Source of the DNA: Pelagibacteraceae bacterium AG-337-G04
GTDB lineage: Bacteria; Pseudomonadota; Alphaproteobacteria; Pelagibacterales; Pelagibacteraceae
Assembly: GCA_003282205.1 (NCBI GenBank)
Contig: QBZW01000010.1
Coordinates: 1 to 64,000 of the forward strand
Length of the DNA: 64,000 nt
Direction: 5' to 3'
Shown: positions 52,966 to 63,845 of the stretch, in pieces
Position numbering within the stretch: position 1 is the stretch's first letter
Layout of the letters: each line of letters starts with the position of its first letter
Position numbers and translations under genes: made by a program
The notes under the pieces: generated by a model
Database searches by the model: none
Told to the model about the DNA's origin: nothing
What the model saw: the letters and a program-made list of their open reading frames with translations, nothing else

Positions 52966-53728
52966 TTATTCTGAAAAGTTTGAAAAAATGAGAATTGCCG
53001 GGAAACTCGCATCTAAAACATTAGATATGTTAACTGGTGAAGTTAAAGAGGGAGTTTCTACAGACAGAATTGATCAACTAAGTTATGAATTTATAAGAGA
53101 TAATGGCGGTCACTCTGCTCCGCTATACTATAGAGGATTTGAAAAATCTTTATGCACATCTTTAAATCATGTTGTTTGTCATGGTATACCATCTAACAGA
53201 GTTTTAAATGATGGAGATGCAGTGAACATAGATGTAACAGCAATAGTGAATGAATTTTACGGTGATACAAGTCGAATGTTTACAGTTGGAGATATATCGA
53301 TTAAAGCTAAAAACTTAATTGAAACTACTTACGAGTCGATGATGAAAGGTATTAAAATTTTAAAACCAGGAATAAAATTAGGAGACATTGGCCATGAAAT
53401 TCAATCTTTTGTTGAAGGAAGAGGTTTTTCAGTTGTTAGAGATTTTTGTGGCCATGGGATTAGCAATACTTTTCATGAGCAACCTAATATTCTTCATTAT
53501 GGTAAGAAAAATACAGGTCATGAACTTACGCCTGGCATGACCTTTACAATAGAACCTATGATAAATGTAGGTAAATTAGATGTTAAAGTCCTTAATGATG
53601 GATGGACAGCAGTTACAAAGGACAAGTCTTTATCTGCACAATTTGAACATACAATAGGAATTACGGAAGACTCTTATGAAATATTCACAGAATCTGTTAA
53701 AGGTTATAAGAGGCCTCCATATAATTAA
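52958..53728 (+). CDS. map: Methionine aminopeptidase, type I
   Basis: Removes the initiator Met. 256 aa: KMRIAGKLASKTLDMLTGEVKEGVSTDRID, VVCHGIPSNRVLNDGDAVNIDVTAIVNEFYGDTSRMF (two metal-binding Asp), FCGHGISNTFHEQPNI (His), FTIEPM (Glu) and QFEHTIGIT (Glu). Overlaps purB by one base. Confidence 0.97.
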   Translation: MNNYSEKFEKMRIAGKLASKTLDMLTGEVKEGVSTDRIDQLSYEFIRDNGGHSAPLYYRGFEKSLCTSLNHVVCHGIPSNRVLNDGDAVNIDVTAIVNEFYGDTSRMFTVGDISIKAKNLIETTYESMMKGIKILKPGIKLGDIGHEIQSFVEGRGFSVVRDFCGHGISNTFHEQPNILHYGKKNTGHELTPGMTFTIEPMINVGKLDVKVLNDGWTAVTKDKSLSAQFEHTIGITEDSYEIFTESVKGYKRPPYN

Positions 53729-55020
53729 TGATAACACGATACTCTAGAAAAGAACTTACGGATATATGGTCCGAACAAAATAAATATCAAATCTGGTTAG
53801 ATGTAGAAATTGCAGCAGCTGAAGGAATGGAAAAATTAGGAACTATTCCGAAAGGTGTTGCAAGCGCAGTTAGAAGAAAAGCTAAAATTAATGTAAAAAG
53901 AATTCATAGCATTGAAGCTAAAGTAAAACACGATGTTATAGCTTTCTTAACCTCTGTTACCGAAAAAGTAGGAATTAAAGCAAGATATTTACACCAAGGA
54001 ATGACCTCATCAGATGTAGTAGATACAAGTTTTAATATTCAATTAGTTCAATCTGGAAAGATTTTAATAAAAGATATTGATCAAATTTTAAAAGTTTTAA
54101 AATCAAAAGCTAAAAAATACAAATTCACTCCATGTATGGGCAGAAGTCATGGTATTCATGCAGAACCAATTACATTTGGACTTAAATTAGCTTCTTATTA
54201 TGAAGAATTTAAAAGAAACAGAAAAAGATTAATTAGCGCCATAGATGAAATATCAACGTGCGCAATTTCTGGTGCTGTTGGTACTTTTGCAAATATTAAT
54301 CCTAATGTAGAAAAACATGTTGCTAAAAAACTGGGATTAAAAGCTGAACCAGTGTCTACACAGGTTATTCCAAGAGATAGACACGCATATTATTTTTCAG
54401 TTTTAGGTATTATAGCAGGATCAATTGAGAGAGTTTCAACTGAAATTAGACACTTGCAAAGAACTGAGGTTTATGAATTGCAGGAATTTTTTTCAAAAAA
54501 ACAAAAAGGGTCCAGTGCAATGCCTCATAAGAAGAACCCTATACTAAGTGAAAACCTGACTGGACTAGCTAGAATGGTAAGAAGCTATACAATTCCAGCT
54601 TTAGAAAATATTGCTCTTTGGCATGAAAGAGATATTTCACATTCAAGTGTAGAAAGAAACATCGGGCCAGATGCAAATATAACATTAGATTTTGCTTTAG
54701 TGAGATTAGCAAACATTTTAGATAAAATGCTAGTTTATCCAAAAAAAATGATTGATAACATTAATATAACAAAAGGCACTATTTTCTCACAAGAACTAAT
54801 GCTAGAATTAACTAAATCAGGTTTAACTAGAGAAGACTCCTATAGATTAGTCCAAGCACACGCTAAAAAATGCATAGCAGATAATCTTAACCTTTTAGAT
54901 GTTGTGATGAGTGACAAAAACATTACATCTAGGATATCAACTAAAAAAATGAAAAAAATATTTAATTATTCCTCACACTTTAAAAATGTAAATTTAATTT
55001 TTAACAGAGTATTTAAATAA
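53728..55020 (+). CDS. purB: Adenylosuccinate lyase
   Basis: 430 aa fumarase/aspartase-superfamily enzyme acting twice in purine synthesis (SAICAR and adenylosuccinate cleavage). Signature SSAMPHKKNPILSENLTG; also GMTSSDVVDTSFNIQL and MGRSHGIHAEP. Start shares one base with the map stop; end shares one with purC. Confidence 0.97.
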   Translation: MITRYSRKELTDIWSEQNKYQIWLDVEIAAAEGMEKLGTIPKGVASAVRRKAKINVKRIHSIEAKVKHDVIAFLTSVTEKVGIKARYLHQGMTSSDVVDTSFNIQLVQSGKILIKDIDQILKVLKSKAKKYKFTPCMGRSHGIHAEPITFGLKLASYYEEFKRNRKRLISAIDEISTCAISGAVGTFANINPNVEKHVAKKLGLKAEPVSTQVIPRDRHAYYFSVLGIIAGSIERVSTEIRHLQRTEVYELQEFFSKKQKGSSAMPHKKNPILSENLTGLARMVRSYTIPALENIALWHERDISHSSVERNIGPDANITLDFALVRLANILDKMLVYPKKMIDNINITKGTIFSQELMLELTKSGLTREDSYRLVQAHAKKCIADNLNLLDVVMSDKNITSRISTKKMKKIFNYSSHFKNVNLIFNRVFK

Positions 55021-55805
55021 TGAAAAAAGGTAAAAAATTATATGAAGGTAAGGCAAAAATAATTTATGCAACCAGTGACAAGAATTTAGTGATTCAACAC
55101 TTCAAAGATGATGCCACTGCTTTCAATAATCAAAAAAAAGATGTCATTGAAGGAAAAGGAATTTTAAACAACAGAATTTCAGAACATATTCTTTCTCAAT
55201 TAAGTAATGTTGGAATAAAAAATCATTTAGTAAAAAGACTTAACATGAGAGAACAACTTGTAAAGTTGGTTGAAATTATTCCAATTGAATTTATTGTTAG
55301 AAATATTGCTACAGGATCTTTAACAAAAAGGTTAGGAATAGAAGATGGAACTATATTGGATTATCCATTAGTTGAATATTGCTTAAAAAATGATGATTTA
55401 GGAGATCCATTAGTTAGCAGAGAACATATTTTAGCTTTTAAATGGATGGATGTATTTGAGCTAGATTTTATTTATGAAGAAGTGAGAAGAATAAATGATT
55501 TTCTTCAAGGCATGTTTAGAGGTGTTGGAATTAAATTAGTAGATTTTAAAGTTGAATTTGGAAGAATTGAAAGTGATAGCAAAAAAGAAATCATACTTGC
55601 TGACGAAATTAGCCCTGATACTTGTCGTCTTTGGGATACGCGAACGGATAAAAAACTAGATAAAGATAGATTTAGAAATAACTTAGGTAACTTAGTTGAA
55701 GCTTATCAAGAAGTAGCTATTAGACTAAATATCTTACACGAACAATCAAACATAAGGCCATTAACTTATCCCAAACCAAAAGCTGTAAAAATTAAGAAAA
55801 GATGA
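55020..55805 (+). CDS. purC: SAICAR synthetase (phosphoribosylaminoimidazole-succinocarboxamide synthase)
   Basis: 261 aa ATP-grasp-like enzyme joining CAIR and Asp. KKLYEGKAKIIYATSDKNLVIQHFKDDATAFN, EFIVRNIATGSLTKRLGI and LADEISPDTCRLWD are diagnostic. Four-base overlap with purS. Confidence 0.97.
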   Translation: MKKGKKLYEGKAKIIYATSDKNLVIQHFKDDATAFNNQKKDVIEGKGILNNRISEHILSQLSNVGIKNHLVKRLNMREQLVKLVEIIPIEFIVRNIATGSLTKRLGIEDGTILDYPLVEYCLKNDDLGDPLVSREHILAFKWMDVFELDFIYEEVRRINDFLQGMFRGVGIKLVDFKVEFGRIESDSKKEIILADEISPDTCRLWDTRTDKKLDKDRFRNNLGNLVEAYQEVAIRLNILHEQSNIRPLTYPKPKAVKIKKR

Positions 55806-56035
55806 AAGTAAAAGTAATAGTCACTTTAAAAAATGGTGTACTAGATCCTCAAGGTAAAGCAATACAGCAAACTTTGAACGGGATGTCTTATGATAATGTT
55901 TCAGAAGTTAGACAAGGTAAATATTTTGACATTGAGATAAACGAAAGTGATGGGAGTAGAGCTAAGTCTCAAGTTGAAGAAATGTGTAAAAAGCTTTTAG
56001 CAAATCTAGTTATTGAGGATTATAAAATCTTGTAA
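55802..56035 (+). CDS. purS: Phosphoribosylformylglycinamidine synthase subunit PurS
   Basis: 77 aa: KVIVTLKNGVLDPQGKAIQQTLNGMSYDNVSEVRQGKYF. PurS helps channel ammonia between PurQ and PurL; its presence fits the three-part FGAM synthase used by alphaproteobacteria. Confidence 0.95.
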   Translation: MKVKVIVTLKNGVLDPQGKAIQQTLNGMSYDNVSEVRQGKYFDIEINESDGSRAKSQVEEMCKKLLANLVIEDYKIL

Positions 56036-56042
56036 TTATTGA

Positions 56043-56723
56043 ATGAAATCATCTGTAATTATATTCCCTGGTTCAAATTGCGATAGAGACATGGATGTTG
56101 CTTTGAAAAAATATGGTTTTAAGAATCAAATGGTTTGGCACAATGATGTTGAAATACCTAAAAGTGATTTAATTGTACTTCCAGGAGGTTTTTCATATGG
56201 GGATTACCTTAGATGCGGAAGTATTGCCGGAAAATCGAAAATAATCAAATCTGTAATTGATTTTGCAAATTCAGGTGGATTGGTTCTTGGAATTTGTAAT
56301 GGTTTTCAAATACTAACTGAAACTGGTTTATTGCCAGGAATACTTCAGCAAAACAAATACTTAAATTTTATTTGTAAAAATGTTTTTGTAAAAATTAAAA
56401 ACAAAGAAAATAAATATTTCAAAAAAATTAAAAAAGAAATTTTAGAACTTCATATAGCTCACAATGAAGGAAATTATTTCTGCTCAAAAGATGAATTAAA
56501 ATCAATTGAAGATAATGATCAAATTGCTGTAACATATTGTGACCATGAGGGAAATGATGATGAAAAGAATAACCCAAATGGTGCCTTAAAAAATATAGCT
56601 GGTATATTTAATAAAGATAAAAATATTTTGGGAATGATGCCACATCCAGAAAGAATGATTGATCCATTTCTATCAGGTGAAGATGGGTCACTATTTTTTG
56701 AAAATTTAATTGAAAGTTTATAA
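56043..56723 (+). CDS. purQ: Phosphoribosylformylglycinamidine synthase, glutamine amidotransferase subunit
   Basis: 226 aa class I amidotransferase. [28 protein letters not shown] with the nucleophilic Cys, and [11 protein letters not shown] with the His-Glu pair. Supplies ammonia to PurL; one-base overlap with purL. Confidence 0.97.
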   Translation: MKSSVIIFPGSNCDRDMDVALKKYGFKNQMVWHNDVEIPKSDLIVLPGGFSYGDYLRCGSIAGKSKIIKSVIDFANSGGLVLGICNGFQILTETGLLPGILQQNKYLNFICKNVFVKIKNKENKYFKKIKKEILELHIAHNEGNYFCSKDELKSIEDNDQIAVTYCDHEGNDDEKNNPNGALKNIAGIFNKDKNILGMMPHPERMIDPFLSGEDGSLFFENLIESL

Positions 56724-58918
56724 TGGTTAAAGTAAGTGAAAAAATAGCAATTGAACATGGATTAAAAAGTGATGAATATAAAAAAATCTGTGATCTTTTA
56801 AAAAGAACACCAAATATTACTGAATTAGGAGTTTTTTCAGCAATGTGGAATGAACACTGTTCTTACAAATCATCCAGAAAACATCTAAAAAAATTACATA
56901 CCAAAGGTGACCAGGTTATTCAGGGTCCTGGAGAAAATGCTGGAGTTGTAGATATTGATGACGATGATGCAATTGTATTTAAAATAGAAAGTCATAACCA
57001 TCCCTCATTTATTGAGCCCTATCAAGGAGCAGCAACAGGTGTTGGTGGAATTATGAGGGATGTTTTCACAATGGGCGCAAGACCTATTGCTAATTTAAAT
57101 TCAATTCATTTTGGATCTCCAGACCATGAAAAAACAAGAAATCTGTTAAGAGGAGTTGTGAAAGGCATTGGTGGATATGGTAATTGTATTGGTGTTCCTA
57201 CAATTGCTGGTCAAACTTGCTTCGATGAGTCTTATAATGGAAATATTTTAGTCAACGCAATGACATTAGGTTTAGTTAATAAAAATAAAATATTTTATTC
57301 CAAAGCTGCAGGAATTAACAAACCAGTAATTTATGTTGGCTCAAAAACAGGAAGAGATGGAATACATGGTGCAAGTATGGCATCAGCGATTTTTGATGAC
57401 AAAATAGAGGAAAAAAAACCTACGGTTCAAGTTGGTGATCCATTCACAGAAAAACTTCTTCTTGAAGCTTGTCTTGAACTTATGGCTGGTAAATCAATTA
57501 TTTCAATTCAGGATATGGGTGCCGCAGGCTTAACTTCTTCTAGCATTGAAATGGCGTCCAAAGGTGATTTAGGTATTGAAATAGATTTAACAAAAGTTCC
57601 TTGTAGAGAAGAAAATATGACACCTTATGAGATAATGCTCTCAGAAAGCCAAGAAAGAATGCTTATAGTTTTAGAGGAAGGAAAACAAAATGAAGCAAAA
57701 AAAATATTTGATAAGTGGAACTTAGACTTTGCAGTTATAGGGAAGACAACAAATAGTAAAAATATTGAATTGTTTTTCAAGAATGAAAAAGTTGCAGAAA
57801 TTCCGATTGATTTTTTAGCGGAGAATGCACCTATATATGATCGAAAATGGATAAAAGCAAAACTTCCAAAAGAAAATAATTTTTCAAAGGAACAATTTAA
57901 ATCTTTAAAACTTGGTGATTGTTTAAAAAAAATTTTAATTGATCCAAATATTGCAGATAAAGAATGGATCTGGGATCAGTATGATCATACTGTAATGGGG
58001 GATACTATACAAAAACCCGGGGGTAATGCTGGTGTTGTAAGAGTTCATGGCACAAATAAAGCTGTTGCTGCATCTGTAGACTCATCAGCAACTTATTGTC
58101 ATGCTCATCCATTAACAGGTGGTAAACAAGTGGTTTGTGAAAGCTGGAGAAATATGATTTCAGTAGGTGCAAAACCAATAGCAATTACAAATTGCCTTAA
58201 TTTTGGTAATCCAGAAAAAGAGAAAAATATGGGTGAATTTGTTGAATGTGTTGAAGGGATTACAGAAGCTTCTAAATATTTAAATTACCCGGTGGTTTCA
58301 GGTAACGTCTCTTTTTATAATGAAACAAAAGATAAAGGAATTAAACCAACACCTTCAATCGGAGGTATAGGATTATTATCTAATTATAAAGAAATGATGA
58401 CAATGGAATTAAAGAATGAAGGTAATTATCTTTTAGTAATAGGTAAGACTGAAGGACACTTAGATCAATCAGTATTTGCAAGAAATATATTATCTGAATT
58501 TAATGGTCCTCCACCTGAAGTAAACTTGTTCAACGAAAAGCAGAATGGGATGAGTATTTTAAATTTAAGAAATAAAAATTTAATTGAGACCTGTCATGAC
58601 GTTTCTTTAGGAGGAATTTTAACTGCTATATCTAAAATGAGTATTAAGAGTGGAAAAGGTGTAAAATTATTTCTTTTACAGGGCCTAGTAAATAAATTTG
58701 AGTATTTTTTTGGTGAAGATCAAGGAAGGTATATTATTGAGATTAAGCCAGAAAATTTAGAAAATGTTGAGAATATGCTTAAAAAAGACTCCATTCATTT
58801 TGATAAATTGGGTTTAGTTGAAGGTAATAAAATTACATTAGAAAATGATCTAAAATTATCAATTGACGATATTAAAGAAGGCTATAAAAAATGGCTAAAG
58901 GAATATATGGTTAATTAA
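56723..58918 (+). CDS. purL: Phosphoribosylformylglycinamidine synthase subunit PurL (short form)
   Basis: 731 aa, the small PurL that needs separate PurQ and Pur[52 protein letters not shown] and [24 protein letters not shown] mark the two AIRS-like halves. One-base overlaps with purQ and bolA. Confidence 0.97.
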   Translation: MVKVSEKIAIEHGLKSDEYKKICDLLKRTPNITELGVFSAMWNEHCSYKSSRKHLKKLHTKGDQVIQGPGENAGVVDIDDDDAIVFKIESHNHPSFIEPYQGAATGVGGIMRDVFTMGARPIANLNSIHFGSPDHEKTRNLLRGVVKGIGGYGNCIGVPTIAGQTCFDESYNGNILVNAMTLGLVNKNKIFYSKAAGINKPVIYVGSKTGRDGIHGASMASAIFDDKIEEKKPTVQVGDPFTEKLLLEACLELMAGKSIISIQDMGAAGLTSSSIEMASKGDLGIEIDLTKVPCREENMTPYEIMLSESQERMLIVLEEGKQNEAKKIFDKWNLDFAVIGKTTNSKNIELFFKNEKVAEIPIDFLAENAPIYDRKWIKAKLPKENNFSKEQFKSLKLGDCLKKILIDPNIADKEWIWDQYDHTVMGDTIQKPGGNAGVVRVHGTNKAVAASVDSSATYCHAHPLTGGKQVVCESWRNMISVGAKPIAITNCLNFGNPEKEKNMGEFVECVEGITEASKYLNYPVVSGNVSFYNETKDKGIKPTPSIGGIGLLSNYKEMMTMELKNEGNYLLVIGKTEGHLDQSVFARNILSEFNGPPPEVNLFNEKQNGMSILNLRNKNLIETCHDVSLGGILTAISKMSIKSGKGVKLFLLQGLVNKFEYFFGEDQGRYIIEIKPENLENVENMLKKDSIHFDKLGLVEGNKITLENDLKLSIDDIKEGYKKWLKEYMVN

Positions 58919-59148
58919 TGGCAATGGATTTAAAAGAAATTGAAAGCTTAATAAAAGAAGCTCTACCCGATGCTAAGATAGAAATTCAGGATCTTGCAGG
59001 AGATGGCAATCATTACTCAGCTACAGTAATTTCGTCGCAATTTGCAGGAAAAAGTAAAATTCAACAACACAAAATGGTATATGATTCACTCAAGGGAAAA
59101 ATGGGCAACGAATTACATGCATTAGCAGTCAAAACTAAGGAGAACTAA
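58918..59148 (+). CDS. bolA: BolA-family protein
   Basis: 76 aa: DLAGDGNHYSATVISSQFAGKSKIQQHKMVYDSLKGKMG, with the invariant His in QHKMVY. Forms a [2Fe-2S]-bridged complex with the monothiol glutaredoxin encoded immediately next. Overlaps purL by one base, abuts grxD with no gap. Confidence 0.93.
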   Translation: MAMDLKEIESLIKEALPDAKIEIQDLAGDGNHYSATVISSQFAGKSKIQQHKMVYDSLKGKMGNELHALAVKTKEN

Positions 59149-59487
59149 ATGAATAATGAAACAAATGAATTAATTAATAATGAAATTAAAAGTAACGAAG
59201 TGTGCTTATTCATGAAAGGAACACCAGATGCTCCTCAGTGTGGATTTTCTATGGCTGTTACAAATATTTTAAAAATGCTTGAAGTAAATTTTAAAGGTGT
59301 AAATGTTTTAGCTGATCAAAATCTTAGAGAAGGAATTAAAGTTTTTAGTGACTGGCCTACAATCCCACAGCTATATGTAAAAAATGAATTCATTGGTGGA
59401 TGTGATATTGTTAAAGAAATGTACGAAAGTGGAGAATTAGCAAAACTTCTTGAAGAAAACGGAATAGAATTTAAGAAGAAAAGTTAA
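59149..59487 (+). CDS. grxD: Monothiol glutaredoxin Grx4-type
   Basis: 112 aa with the single-Cys active site CGFS at residues 31-34, [10 protein letters not shown] before it and [20 protein letters not shown] after it. Fe-S cluster carrier or storage protein, partner of BolA. The last gene of the sfsA-to-grxD run; convergent with rpsD. Confidence 0.96.
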   Translation: MNNETNELINNEIKSNEVCLFMKGTPDAPQCGFSMAVTNILKMLEVNFKGVNVLADQNLREGIKVFSDWPTIPQLYVKNEFIGGCDIVKEMYESGELAKLLEENGIEFKKKS

Positions 59488-59511
59488 AATTAATATAAAT
59501 ATTTTAATTAC

Positions 59512-60129
59512 TTATCTAGAATAATACTCAATTACAAGGTTAGGCTCCATTACAACAGGGTAAGGAACTTCCTCAAATTTTGGTACTCTTACAAATTTAA
59601 CTTTTTTATTTTTTTCATCTAGCTGTAAATACTCAGGAACTTCTCTTTCTTTGTTAGCAAGAGCTATATCTATTAAAGCTAATTGTTTTGATTTGTCTCT
59701 TATTTCAATACTGTCTTCTTCCTTTACTTGATAGCTAGAAATATTAACTTTTTTTCCATTAACTCTAACGTGTCCATGGTTTATTAATTGTCTAGATGAA
59801 AAAATAGTATTTGATAATTTTGATCTATAAATTACTGCATCTAACCTTCTCTCAAGTAAACCAATTAAATTTTCTGCTGTATCACCTTTTTTCATAATGG
59901 CTCTCTTATACATATTTCGAAATTGTCTTTCATTCATGTTGCCATAGTAACATTTTAGTTTTTGTTTTGCTTGAAGTTGAATGCCGTAATCTGATGGTTT
60001 AGATGATTTAGTTTGTCCGTGTTGCCCTGGAGGGTAAGCTCTAGTATTAAAAGGACTTTTAGGTCTACCCCATAAATTTACTTTAAGTCTTCTGTCAACT
60101 TTATGCTTTGAGTTTAATCTTTTTGTCAT
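59512..60129 (-). CDS. rpsD: 30S ribosomal protein S4
   Basis: Primary assembly protein of the 30S body. 205 aa: [34 protein letters not shown], then the S4 RNA-binding domain [40 protein letters not shown]. It stands apart from the alpha operon, where many other bacteria (e.g. E. coli) carry it. Confidence 0.98.
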   Translation of the reverse strand: MTKRLNSKHKVDRRLKVNLWGRPKSPFNTRAYPPGQHGQTKSSKPSDYGIQLQAKQKLKCYYGNMNERQFRNMYKRAIMKKGDTAENLIGLLERRLDAVIYRSKLSNTIFSSRQLINHGHVRVNGKKVNISSYQVKEEDSIEIRDKSKQLALIDIALANKEREVPEYLQLDEKNKKVKFVRVPKFEEVPYPVVMEPNLVIEYYSR

Positions 60130-60172
60130 ATTATGATAATGGGTTTTATAGACATCAAAATATTTTTGTCAA

Positions 60173-60886
60173 TCAAGGTTTTTTAGTTAGACCAGCAAAT
60201 ACACTTGATAAAATGCGTATTTCTTTTTTAGAGAGTTCAATTTTATAAAAAATACTTCGTAAATTTTCTATCATAATAGGTTTTTTTGCCTTTTGTTTAA
60301 AAAAATTTTGTTTTTCTAGAATAGATAAACAGAAGTTCAGCATGCTAGATATTTCTTTCTTAGTAGCTGTTTGTATTTTTTTTGATTTTTGAAAATCAAC
60401 TTTATTTGTTGATATTAAGTATGAAACTGTTTGAGCTACAATTACTAGACTGTGTGATAAATTGAGTGATCTAAATTTGCTATTACTTGGAATTTGTAAA
60501 GTATAATCAGCATAACTGATTTCATCATTTGTTAATCCAGAGGCTTCTGAACCAAATAAAAAACTAACCCTTTTTGTGAAGTTTATTTTTTTTAACTCCT
60601 CTAATGAAATATGTTTAATATTTTTATTTCTAAACCTAGCTGATGTTGCAATAAGAATATCAGTCTTGGTTAATGAATTTTCAAGGTTTGAAAAAACTTT
60701 ACATTTTTTTATTATATCTTTAGCACCAACAGAAGTTGCTATAATTTTATCATTTGGAAATACTAATTTTGGTTCTACTACCGATAAATTCTTAAAACCA
60801 AAATTTTTTATGGCTCTTGCGCATAATCCAATATTTTCAGATAGTTGAGGTTTGTGAAGGATAAATGAAATATTGTTAAAATTCAT
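60173..60886 (-). CDS. trmJ: TrmJ-like tRNA 2'-O-methyltransferase
   Basis: 237 aa SPOUT methyltransferase: FILHKPQLSENIGLCARAIKNFGF, LFGSEASGLTNDEI and RSLNLSHSLVIVAQTVSYL are the three motifs. Likely methylates position 32 of tRNAs. The C-terminal ~80 residues are the extra helical region of TrmJ, which separates it from TrmL. One-base overlap with cimA. Confidence 0.87.
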   Translation of the reverse strand: MNFNNISFILHKPQLSENIGLCARAIKNFGFKNLSVVEPKLVFPNDKIIATSVGAKDIIKKCKVFSNLENSLTKTDILIATSARFRNKNIKHISLEELKKINFTKRVSFLFGSEASGLTNDEISYADYTLQIPSNSKFRSLNLSHSLVIVAQTVSYLISTNKVDFQKSKKIQTATKKEISSMLNFCLSILEKQNFFKQKAKKPIMIENLRSIFYKIELSKKEIRILSSVFAGLTKKP

Positions 60887-62484
60887 TAAGCACTTGCTGG
60901 TGCATTATCTTTGAATAACTTATAATCAAGACTATCTATTAATGCTTTAAATGAAGCATCAATAATATTTGGTGATACACCTATTGTGAACCAATTCTTA
61001 CCATGGGAGTCTGTGCTTTCAATTGAAACTCTAGTAACAGCCTCTGTTCCTGTATTTAATATTCTTACTTTATAATCAACCAGTCTTAAATCTTTAAGAT
61101 AATCGGAATATTTAGAAATCTTTTTTATGTTATTTCTGATTGCATTATCTAAAGCATTTACTGGACCATTACCCTCACCTTCACATATAATTGTTTCGCC
61201 ATCTACTTCTAGTTCTGCTTTTGCTGATGAAACAATTTCTCCATATGAATTTTTCTTAACAGAAACATCGTAAGCTTTAATTATTAAATACCTTGGAATT
61301 TCACCTACTATCCTTCTAGCTAATAATTCAAACGATGCATCTGCACCATCATAACTATAACCAATAAATTCTCTTCCTTTAACTTCTTCTAAGAGTTGTT
61401 TAATTTTTGGATCATTTTTTTTTATATCGATACCTATAGTTTCTAATCTTGATAAGATATTTGATTGTCCAGCTTGGTCTGAAATAACAATATTACGTGT
61501 ATTTCCAACTTCCTTAGGATCAATGTGTTCATAAGTTTTAGGATCTTTTTGTACTGCAGAAACATGCATTCCTCCTTTATGAGAAAATGCTGCAGCACCA
61601 ACATATGGTAAATGTTTATTTGGTTTTCTATTTAAAATTTCATCTAATAATCTAGAGCATTGTGTTAGATGTTTAATGTTATCCTCATTTATATTGATTT
61701 CATAATTATTAGAAAATTCTTGTTTTAAATACAAAGATGGAATTAGTGACATTAAATTGGCATTACCACATCTTTCTCCTAAACCATTAATAGTTCCCTG
61801 TACTTGTCTAACTCCAGCTTGGATAGCAAATAATGAGTTGGCTACTGCATTTTCTGTATCGTTGTGTGCGTGAATTCCTAAATTCTTACCTGGGATGTGT
61901 TTTGTTACTTCTGTAACTATTTTAGATATTTCATGCGGTAATGTCCCACCATTAGTATCACATAGAATAACCCATCTGGCACCTTGGTCATATGCAGATT
62001 TAATACAACTTAATGCATATTCTTTGTTTGATTTATAACCATCAAAAAAATGTTCAGCGTCAAACATGAATTCTTTTCCAGAATTAATAATGTGTTTTGC
62101 ACTTTCGCTTATATTTTTCAAATTTTGTTCTTCTGATATACCTAAAGCAACATCAACATGGAAATCCCAAGATTTTCCAAACAGACAAATCGAATTTGCT
62201 GTGGAATTTATTAAAGATGATATCATTGGATCGTTCTCAGCACTATGATCAGTTTTTTTTGTCATTCCAAAAGCTGTTAATCTAGAATTATTGAAAGTAT
62301 GTTTTTTATTAAAAAATTCTGTATCCGTAGGATTGGCTCCAGGCCAACCTCCCTCGATATAGTCAACTCCTAGATTATCTAATGCTACTGAGATTTTTTC
62401 TTTATCATCTAGAGAAAAATCAACTCCTTGTGTTTGTGCACCATCACGTAACGTAGTATCAAAAATGTATATTTTATCTGACAT
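60886..62484 (-). CDS. cimA: Citramalate synthase
   Basis: 532 aa. DTTLRDGAQTQGVDFSLDDKEKISVALDNLGVDYIEGGWPGANPTD, the GIHAHNDTENAVANSLFAIQAGVRQVQGTINGLGERCGNANL barrel motif and a C-terminal LeuA-type regulatory domain. GWPGANPTD and overall length point to CimA (pyruvate + acetyl-CoA to citramalate, entry to isoleucine) and not 2-isopropylmalate synthase. One-base overlaps with cysS and trmJ. Confidence 0.9.
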   Translation of the reverse strand: MSDKIYIFDTTLRDGAQTQGVDFSLDDKEKISVALDNLGVDYIEGGWPGANPTDTEFFNKKHTFNNSRLTAFGMTKKTDHSAENDPMISSLINSTANSICLFGKSWDFHVDVALGISEEQNLKNISESAKHIINSGKEFMFDAEHFFDGYKSNKEYALSCIKSAYDQGARWVILCDTNGGTLPHEISKIVTEVTKHIPGKNLGIHAHNDTENAVANSLFAIQAGVRQVQGTINGLGERCGNANLMSLIPSLYLKQEFSNNYEININEDNIKHLTQCSRLLDEILNRKPNKHLPYVGAAAFSHKGGMHVSAVQKDPKTYEHIDPKEVGNTRNIVISDQAGQSNILSRLETIGIDIKKNDPKIKQLLEEVKGREFIGYSYDGADASFELLARRIVGEIPRYLIIKAYDVSVKKNSYGEIVSSAKAELEVDGETIICEGEGNGPVNALDNAIRNNIKKISKYSDYLKDLRLVDYKVRILNTGTEAVTRVSIESTDSHGKNWFTIGVSPNIIDASFKALIDSLDYKLFKDNAPASA

Positions 62485-63845
62485 TATTTAAATTTCCACG
62501 AGGTTTTACCATCTTTATCCTCTATTTGAACTCCTTTTTCCAAAAGTTCATTACGTAATTTATCAGCTAATTCGTAATTTTTATTATCTCTGGCCTGATT
62601 TCGCTCTTTAATTTTAGTTTCAATTAATTCATCATTTAAAATTGATTTATTTTTTTTAAATTTTTCCCATTCATCTTTAGTTTCAGTTAATAAACCAATA
62701 AAATTACAAGCTGAGACAAATTTTTTTTTATCCTCAAGATCACCTGATTGGGATTTCTCAAATAACCTATGAAGATTTGCAATATACTTAGGTGTATTTA
62801 AATCATCATACAAAGGTGAAAGCTCATCATCGGAAATTAGTTTAGGCTTATCTAATTCAACATAACTTTTGTACCATTTATCGATTGTTTTTTGACTTTC
62901 ATCTAGAAGTTTATCGTTCCAATCTAAAGGTTGTCTGTACTGTGCGCTAATTAAAGCTAGTCTTAGAGCCTGGCCATTAACATTGTTTGTAAAATTGCTT
63001 ATCTTTAAAATATTACCTTGTGATTTTGCCATTTTTAGATTTGATAAGGTAATAAATCCATTATGTACCCAATAATTTGAAAAAACCTCAGTTTCATTAG
63101 CACAACGTGATTGAGCAATTTCATTTTCGTGATGTGGAAATATTAAATCTCTTCCTCCTCCATGAATATCAAACTTATCACCAAGATATTTTTTGGACAT
63201 TACTGAACATTCTAAATGCCAACCAGGACGTCCTCTTCCCCAAGGTGACATCCAGCCAGGTTCGTCTTCTGTGGATGGTTTCCATAGAACAAAGTCTTCT
63301 TGTTTTTTTTTATTCTTAGATTCTTCAACTCTTGATCCTGCAATTAATTCTTCTTTTTTTTTATTTGACAATTTTCCGTAATCTTTAAACTTACTAACTT
63401 CAAAATAAACGTGTTTATTGCTTTCATATGCAACGTTTTTCTTAATTAAATTTTCAACCATGATTATCATTAGAGCAATATTATCTGTTGCTCTAGGCTC
63501 AAAAGTTGGTTTATCACAATTTAAGTATTCACAATCCTTATGAAATCTGTTTGTAATATTCTCAGAAAGTTCTTTAATTGATATTTTTTTATTTTTAGAC
63601 GCTTCTATTATTTTGTCGTCAATATCTGTTATATTTCTGACATAAGTTACGTTTTTATTACCATACTTGCATTTTAGTACTTTAAATAAAATATCAAAAA
63701 TTACTAAGGGTCTCGCATTTCCAATATGTGGGTCATCATATACTGTTGGACCACAAACATACATTCTAATTTTTTTGTCATCAATAGGTATAAATATTTC
63801 TTTTTTATTACTTAAAGAATTAGATAAGTGAATGTCTTTATTCAT
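62484..63845 (-). CDS. cysS: Cysteinyl-tRNA synthetase
   Basis: 453 aa class I synthetase. [20 protein letters not shown] with the HIGH-type HIGN (residues 40-43) and first zinc-ligand Cys31; [10 protein letters not shown] and the [11 protein letters not shown] zinc-site region; KMAKSQGN as the KMSKS motif. It directly follows nadE with no gap. Confidence 0.97.
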   Translation of the reverse strand: MNKDIHLSNSLSNKKEIFIPIDDKKIRMYVCGPTVYDDPHIGNARPLVIFDILFKVLKCKYGNKNVTYVRNITDIDDKIIEASKNKKISIKELSENITNRFHKDCEYLNCDKPTFEPRATDNIALMIIMVENLIKKNVAYESNKHVYFEVSKFKDYGKLSNKKKEELIAGSRVEESKNKKKQEDFVLWKPSTEDEPGWMSPWGRGRPGWHLECSVMSKKYLGDKFDIHGGGRDLIFPHHENEIAQSRCANETEVFSNYWVHNGFITLSNLKMAKSQGNILKISNFTNNVNGQALRLALISAQYRQPLDWNDKLLDESQKTIDKWYKSYVELDKPKLISDDELSPLYDDLNTPKYIANLHRLFEKSQSGDLEDKKKFVSACNFIGLLTETKDEWEKFKKNKSILNDELIETKIKERNQARDNKNYELADKLRNELLEKGVQIEDKDGKTSWKFK